Assembly (NCBI RefSeq): GCF_030063185.1 | Contig: NZ_JASISP010000029.1 | Coordinates: forward strand, 1-34,333 | Origin: Arthrobacter sp. H35-D1 | GTDB taxonomy: Bacteria > Actinomycetota > Actinomycetes > Actinomycetales > Micrococcaceae | Direction of reading: 5' to 3' | Length of the DNA: 34,333 nt | Shown: positions 30,470-34,333 of the stretch, piece by piece | Numbering within the stretch: the first letter of the stretch is position 1 | Layout: every line of letters begins with the position of its first letter | Notes under the pieces: model-generated | Database searches by the model: none | What the model saw: only the letters and a program-made list of their open reading frames with translations | What the model was told of the DNA's origin: nothing | Program-made: the position numbers and the translations under genes

Positions 30470-30652
30470 ATGCAGATCGACAAGCAGCAGATCATTGACC
30501 ATCTCAAGGGTACAGGCGACCAAGACAAGGCCGATCAGGCCCAGTCCGAACTCCCCGAGAAGGTCGACACCGAGAAGGACTCCGGATTGCTAGACAAGTT
30601 CGGCATCAATCCCAAAGATCTGATGGGTAAGCTCGGCGGATTGGGCGGCTAG
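30470..30652 (+). CDS. Small conserved protein of 60 residues
   Basis: It reads MQIDKQQIIDHLKGTGDQDK, then ADQAQSELPEKVDTEKDSGL and LDKFGINPKDLMGKLGGLGG. A charged helix leads to a glycine-rich hydrophobic end. AAAGGAGA lies six bases upstream of ATG 30470. I recall similar short proteins with LLDK-GINP-DLLGKLG endings in actinobacteria, where they have no known function. It ends the stress operon; a GC-rich hairpin follows at 30701-30733. Confidence 0.7.
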   Translation: MQIDKQQIIDHLKGTGDQDKADQAQSELPEKVDTEKDSGLLDKFGINPKDLMGKLGGLGG

Positions 30653-30700
30653 CCCACCCCCACTGCCGTGGAACGTCCGGCAGGTAAGCCTGAAGGACAT

Positions 30701-30733
30701 GTTCGCCCCGTTTCTTCGTGGAGCGGGGCGAAC
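30701..30733 (+). terminator. Hairpin after the 60-residue gene
   Basis: GTTCGCCCCG (30701-30710) pairs perfectly with CGGGGCGAAC (30724-30733) around a 13-base loop. It is likely the end of the stress operon transcript, although there is no T tract. Confidence 0.5.
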
Positions 30734-30843
30734 CCAATAGAGCAACTGAACACAGCTCAGTGGCGCCAGAGCCCTCCAGAGCACCGCCGATATCCTGCAA
30801 TGCTAAGCACCGTTGTGGGTTCTTACCTTCAGGTCGGAGTGCA

Positions 30844-30883
30844 AGGCCCACCAGCACGTATGGTCCTATGTGCTGGTGGGCCT
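30844..30883. repeat. Perfect 14-bp hairpin
   Basis: AGGCCCACCAGCAC (30844-30857) pairs perfectly with GTGCTGGTGGGCCT (30870-30883) around a 12-base loop. No T tract is present. It could be a factor-dependent terminator or a binding site. Confidence 0.5.
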
Positions 30884-31140
30884 GAGCACATCACAGCAGT
30901 ATAAGGATTGCCTCGTTCGGGCTGGTACTACTGCCATGCTGCAGGGGAAGATGTGTCTTGTGAATTAAACCGGCGAGCGGCGTCCTATCTTCTGTGCCAA
31001 CGCCGAGGTGTCCGGGCATGAGCGATATTGGCTGTGGCCGGCCTTAATCGAGTTCTCTTCGTTTTTGGCGGAAGCCGGTTGTTCCGGAGTCTCCTGCGCT
31101 AACTGTGTTGCCGGAGTCATTTTTACCTTTAGGAGCATTC

Positions 31141-31224
31141 ATGATCACCGGAAGTTGTTTGGACCCCCTGGGGTCCCCGAACTCGGGGCCATGCAAGCAT
31201 GGTGCCGAGGTTGATCATGGATAG
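31141..31224 (+). CDS. Possible 27-residue leader peptide overlapping the antiporter start
   Basis: ATG 31141 follows TTTAGGAG at a spacing of five bases, a better site than the antiporter's own. The frame reads MITGSCLDPLGSPNSGPCKH then GAEVDHG, stopping at TAG 31222-31224, just past the antiporter ATG (31217). Translation of the leader would deliver ribosomes to the antiporter start. A GGACCCC/GGGGTCC stem lies inside. It may be a coupling or regulatory ORF. Confidence 0.4.
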   Translation: MITGSCLDPLGSPNSGPCKHGAEVDHG

Positions 31225-32509
31225 CGTCGCGTTGTTGTTTTTAGCCGCCGGTATAGCGGCCCTGGCTGCAGCGATTCTGCCTAGACTGCTGGGACAGGTT
31301 CCGGTGTCCATGCCGATGGTGTTCTTTACGGCCGGTCTGTTGGGTTTTTCGGTCTTGGGTTTCCTGCCCAACCCGGACCCGGTCGATTATGGGCCCGTGG
31401 CCCAACATCTGACCGAGCTGTGCGTGATCATCTCCCTCATGGGCGCGGGGCTGGCCATCAATCGTCCCTTCCGTATACGAAGCTGGGCAACCACGTGGCG
31501 GTTGTTGGGCATCACGATGCCCCTGTCGATCCTTGCTGTGGCTCTCCTTGGTTGGTGGATGCTGGGGCTTGGTGTTGCCGCGGCCATCTTGCTGGCGGCG
31601 GCCTTGGCACCAACCGATCCGGTGCTGGCTTCCGAGGTGCAGGTGGGTGAACCCACCGATGATGAAGAAGGCCAGGATGAGGACGAGGCACGCTTCGCGC
31701 TCACTTCCGAAGCCGGCCTCAACGACGGCTTGGCTTTTCCCTTTGTCTACCTTGCTATTGGCATCAGCAGTGTCGGGTTGGCGCCGCGGGAATGGCTAGG
31801 TGAATGGATTTTCCAGGATCTGGTGTGGCGGCTCGCCGCGGGGTTCATCATCGGCATCTTAACCGGTTGGCTGCTGGGCAAGCTGTTCTTTTCCACCGCG
31901 GCCAAGCGCCTCAAGCTCTCCGAAAATGCCGAAGGGTTCTCCGCCCTTGCAGCAACGTTCCTGGCCTACGGCGCCGCTGAACTGGTCAATGGATACGGGT
32001 TCCTGGCCGTTTTTGTCGGCGCGTGCACGATCCGCGCCGCTGAGCGTTCCCACGGCTATCACCGGATCCTGCATAACTTCGTTGAACAGATCGAACGCAT
32101 CCTCACCGTGGTGATCCTGGTCCTGCTGGGAGGCGCGGTCGCCCGGGGTCTATTGGCTGGTATCGGATGGAAAGAAATCTTCGTGGTCTGCTTGATCCTG
32201 CTGGTCATTCGACCCGTCGCCGGATGGCTGGGGTTGGCTAGAGGCAAGACCGGGCCACAAGAGCGGGCCGTTATTTCGTTCTTTGGCGTCCGGGGCATCG
32301 GATCACTGTTCTACATGGCCTATGCACTGGAAAAAGGCGCTTTCGGAGACGGGGAATACCTGTGGGCAATGGTGGGTCTGACGGTCACCGGGTCCATCCT
32401 GTTGCATGGTGCCGCTGCCTCCCCCGTCATGAACTATCTCGATGCTCAGCGCATCAAGAAGGCCAAAGCCCGCGGTAGGCCGGACCAAGCCCCTACCACC
32501 GCGGTCTGA
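31217..32509 (+). CDS. CPA1-type Na+(K+)/H+ antiporter (NhaP-like)
   Basis: This 430-residue polytopic protein has about 12 membrane segments. Family motifs are LTELCVIISLMGAGLAINRP, ILLAAALAPTDPVLASEVQV, LTSEAGLNDGLAFPFVYLAI with the ion-binding ND pair, YGFLAVFVGACTIRA, and RAVISFFGVRGIGSLFYMAY. It exchanges cations for protons across the membrane, in pH and salt homeostasis, which fits the alkaline-shock locus just upstream. An acidic cytoplasmic loop (TDDEEGQDEDEARFALTSE) precedes the ND motif. ATG 31217 with GCCGAGG is preferred; an alternative in-frame ATG lies at 31199. Confidence 0.88.
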   Translation: MDSVALLFLAAGIAALAAAILPRLLGQVPVSMPMVFFTAGLLGFSVLGFLPNPDPVDYGPVAQHLTELCVIISLMGAGLAINRPFRIRSWATTWRLLGITMPLSILAVALLGWWMLGLGVAAAILLAAALAPTDPVLASEVQVGEPTDDEEGQDEDEARFALTSEAGLNDGLAFPFVYLAIGISSVGLAPREWLGEWIFQDLVWRLAAGFIIGILTGWLLGKLFFSTAAKRLKLSENAEGFSALAATFLAYGAAELVNGYGFLAVFVGACTIRAAERSHGYHRILHNFVEQIERILTVVILVLLGGAVARGLLAGIGWKEIFVVCLILLVIRPVAGWLGLARGKTGPQERAVISFFGVRGIGSLFYMAYALEKGAFGDGEYLWAMVGLTVTGSILLHGAAASPVMNYLDAQRIKKAKARGRPDQAPTTAV

Positions 32510-32786
32510 GCCCACCGTTCACGAGAGTCCCGTTCCGCCAAGCAAACGCGAACCGTCAAGGCCCCGTTTTTGGGGATTATGGGATTGTCAATACGATCCG
32601 TTCAGCGTCAGATTCGTGCGTCAACAAGTCATGATATGTGTGCGCTCCGGACGGTCCAGATCATTAGGGCGTTTCCTGCACGACGGTATCCTGTGCCTCG
32701 GTCAGACCCTTAGTAGCTTCTGGTACCATGCGCCGAGAATTGAGGTGTGTCAAGGATCTGGGACAGTTGGTTAGTTTCTTTTTTGG

Positions 32787-33623
32787 TTAGGCAGCAGCGC
32801 GTTGTTGGTGGTTTTGGGTAGTGAAGTTGGCCATGGCTGTTGCCGGCGGTAGTCCGTCGTTATGGCTGTGTGGTCTCCACCGGTTGTAGAAGGCCTCGAT
32901 ATAGTGCATGGTGGCCTGTCTGGCGGCCTGGCGGGTATCAAAGCTGTAGTGGTGGTAGAACTCGTTCTTCAGGGACGAGAACGCTGATTCAGCCACGGCA
33001 TTGTCCCAACACACACCGGCTAATCCCATCGACTGGCGGATATTATTTCCGGTACACCAAGCCCCCAGTTCGCGGGAGGTGTATTGAGCCCCATGGTCTG
33101 AATGAAAAATTCCGTTTGCTTGCAGATGGCCCTTGTCTCTGGCCATTTCCAGCGCACTGACACACAGGGATGCGCGCATATGGTCGGCCATGGCCCAGCC
33201 GACAATCATGCGGGTGCACAGGTCGATGACGGTGGCCAGATACAGCCATCCCTCTCCCGTGCGCAAATACGTGATGTCTCCGACCAGGCGGGTGCCCGGG
33301 GTTGCTGCGGTGAAGTCACGGCCGATGAGATCCTTGAAAACCTTGTCCGGATCGCCAGGGATGGTGGTTCGTTTGAAGGCGCGCATCCGCCTGGCGACCC
33401 ACCCGTTTTCAGCCATGATCGTGGCCACGGTTCCCACGGAAACAGCCACCCCGTCGGCGGCTAATTTGGTGTGAACCATGCGGTGGCCAAAGATCTGATC
33501 GGAGGAATCGAACATCGACTTCACTTGATCGGTCAGCTCCCTATGGCGGATGGTTGTGGGCGTGTCGGTGGCATCACGCCAGCGGTAGTACGAGGACCTG
33601 GGCACACCCAGTTGCCGGCACAT
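32787..33623 (-). CDS. IS3-family transposase OrfB (DDE integrase core)
   Basis: The 278-residue part from ATG 33623 shows HTH_21 (RHRELTDQVKSMFDSSDQIF, GHRMVHTKLAADGVAVSVGT) and the DDE core. It has RLVGDITYLRTGEGWLYLAT (first D), IFHSDHGAQYTS (second D) and CWDNAVAESAFSSLKNEFYH (E). The frame is open further upstream to the orfA overlap, so the working product is an OrfAB fusion made by -1 frameshifting at 33713-33719. All catalytic residues are present. Confidence 0.92.
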   Translation of the reverse strand: MCRQLGVPRSSYYRWRDATDTPTTIRHRELTDQVKSMFDSSDQIFGHRMVHTKLAADGVAVSVGTVATIMAENGWVARRMRAFKRTTIPGDPDKVFKDLIGRDFTAATPGTRLVGDITYLRTGEGWLYLATVIDLCTRMIVGWAMADHMRASLCVSALEMARDKGHLQANGIFHSDHGAQYTSRELGAWCTGNNIRQSMGLAGVCWDNAVAESAFSSLKNEFYHHYSFDTRQAARQATMHYIEAFYNRWRPHSHNDGLPPATAMANFTTQNHQQRAAA

Positions 33624-33679
33624 CCACGCGACTTTTTCTCCAGCGTTCTCCTCCTGCTGAACAAAGCGGTAGGTATCAA

Positions 33680-33970
33680 TTACCGTTGCTCCTTGGCGAA
33701 GAACGCTGAAACTTTTTTTAGGAATTCATTCTCCCGTTCCACTTCACGAAGCCGGGCCTCCAAGGCCTTGTATTTCGTGGCATCCACCGGTTGATCCGGT
33801 TTCTTGCCCTCACCGCTTTGACCTTCGCGGGAGAGTTTGACCCAGCGTTTGAGGGCGGTCAGTGAGATGCCGAGTTCGGCAGCCACCAGAGCCAGCGGGC
33901 GGCCGGAAGATTCAGCTAACGCGACGGCGTCGGCCTTGAACTCATCAGAGTAGGTTGGTCGAGAAGACAT
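33680..33970 (-). CDS. IS3-family transposase OrfA
   Basis: This 96-residue protein has a helix-turn-helix (YSDEFKADAVALAESSGRPL, LVAAELGISLTALKRWVKLS) followed by a leucine zipper (YKALEARLREVERENEFLKK). ATG 33970 follows AAAGGATTG. Seven A's on the minus strand (33719-33713) form the slip site A AAA AAA G, where a -1 shift enters the orfB frame that reads VIDTYRFVQQEENAGEKVAW. Confidence 0.92.
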   Translation of the reverse strand: MSSRPTYSDEFKADAVALAESSGRPLALVAAELGISLTALKRWVKLSREGQSGEGKKPDQPVDATKYKALEARLREVERENEFLKKVSAFFAKEQR

Positions 33971-34016
33971 GGGAACAATCCTTTCAGGAACTGTCTCACA
34001 TCATTACTACACCTCA

Positions 34017-34333
34017 AATAGCGCTCAACCGCAACGTCTTCCGCAAGAAGTTAGAGTGCTGAATATTGGCACCAGTCCGCACTCTGCTGTTTGATGAGTA
34101 TTTGAAGGCTTGAGCAGCACTACTATTGGGGTTGAGCAGCATTGGATATTGCTGGTGAGCAGCATCAGGGGCGAGGAGCTGCTCACCAGCTGGTTGGGGT
34201 TAGCCGCAATGCCGTTCGGTTAGGCCGTGGTGTTTGATGTCAAGTCGGCGTGTCTAGTGCGGAATGAGGTGTGGCTCCTATTTGAGTAGTTCGGTCCACC
34301 AAGACTGATCTACTCCAACGGGAGCCACTATGT
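34017..34333. other. Repeat-rich right edge, probable start of another mobile element
   Basis: TTGAGCAGCA occurs at 34110-34119 and 34132-34141, with TGAGCAGCA at 34156-34164. A 13-bp hairpin (34151-34163 with 34178-34190) contains the last copy. Nearer the edge GTGGCTCC (near 34271) and GGAGCCAC (34321-34328) are inverted around 42 bases. An ATG at 34330, preceded by CGGGAG, begins a gene cut off by the window end. I cannot name the element family. Confidence 0.4.

Larger units (their letters stand above)
30653..31140. other. Intergenic stretch with two hairpins
   Basis: No gene is recognised. It holds the hairpins at 30701-30733 and 30844-30883 and should contain the antiporter promoter. 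Confidence 0.35.
32741..34016 (-). mobile_element. Intact IS3-family insertion sequence
   Basis: The ends share TGAGGTGT at the outside and GACAGTT further in (inward from 32741 and from 34016), giving imperfect inverted repeats of about 28 bp. AAT directly flanks both ends (32738-32740 and 34017-34019), a 3-bp target duplication typical of IS3. It holds orfA and orfB on the minus strand and is 1276 bp long. It differs from the split IS3 element at 5.7-14.3 kb. Confidence 0.92.

Overview
The window looks like DNA from a high-GC Gram-positive bacterium (Actinomycetota), most likely an Arthrobacter-like member of the Micrococcaceae. The reasons are the family mix (DUF3253, DUF3618, actinobacterial holin-like, YihY/BrkB, Asp23 with DUF2273, PRC-barrel/DUF2382 proteins), strong AAGGAG-type ribosome binding sites and the overall base composition. 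The genus is inference from family content only. A KfrA-like fragment, many insertion sequences and many broken genes suggest a plasmid or a plastic accessory region.

Left part (1-5.8 kb): the tail of an IS30-type transposase, a junction between the start of an alcohol dehydrogenase gene and the end of a large-subunit catalase gene, a DUF3253 gene, a small membrane protein, a sulfide:quinone-oxidoreductase-like flavoprotein, a helicase-associated-domain remnant, a decayed umuC (Y-family polymerase subunit) and an HMCES/YedK-type SRAP gene.

Mobile core (5.7-14.8 kb): an IS3-family element was interrupted in its transposase by a recombinase-in-trio (RIT) element (ritA-ritB-ritC, minus strand). 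That element's ritC was then interrupted, inside the catalytic HxxR motif, by a second, intact RIT element on the plus strand. Both RIT elements share one end architecture: short boxes at identical spacings, a box palindrome only at the ritA end, and 6-bp duplicated spacers. The IS3-family element itself abuts the 5' part of a group IIC intron, which sits directly behind a terminator hairpin.

Middle (14.8-18.4 kb): a membrane protein, a KfrA-like fragment with a palindromic operator-like repeat, an IS630-family element with a frameshifted transposase, a DksA/TraR zinc-finger protein, and about 800 bp without a recognisable gene.

Stress and envelope part (18.4-32.5 kb): a minus-strand set of membrane and amphipathic proteins (DUF3618, YihY/BrkB, LEA-like DUF3618, holin-like, LEA-like membrane protein), a MarR regulator, a GlsB/YeaQ membrane protein, and then a divergent alkaline-shock-like locus. 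On the minus strand of that locus an ECF sigma factor overlaps a zinc-finger/Asp23 fusion and a further Asp23 protein. On the plus strand lie two Asp23 proteins, DUF2273, a DUF6286-like protein, an AmaP-like anchor, two PRC-barrel/DUF2382 proteins and a 60-residue protein. Together they suggest a sigma-controlled envelope stress module. A CPA1-type Na+/H+ antiporter with an overlapping leader ORF follows.

Right end (32.7-34.3 kb): an intact IS3-family element with terminal repeats and a 3-bp duplication, then a repeat-rich stretch that may be the edge of another element cut by the window end.
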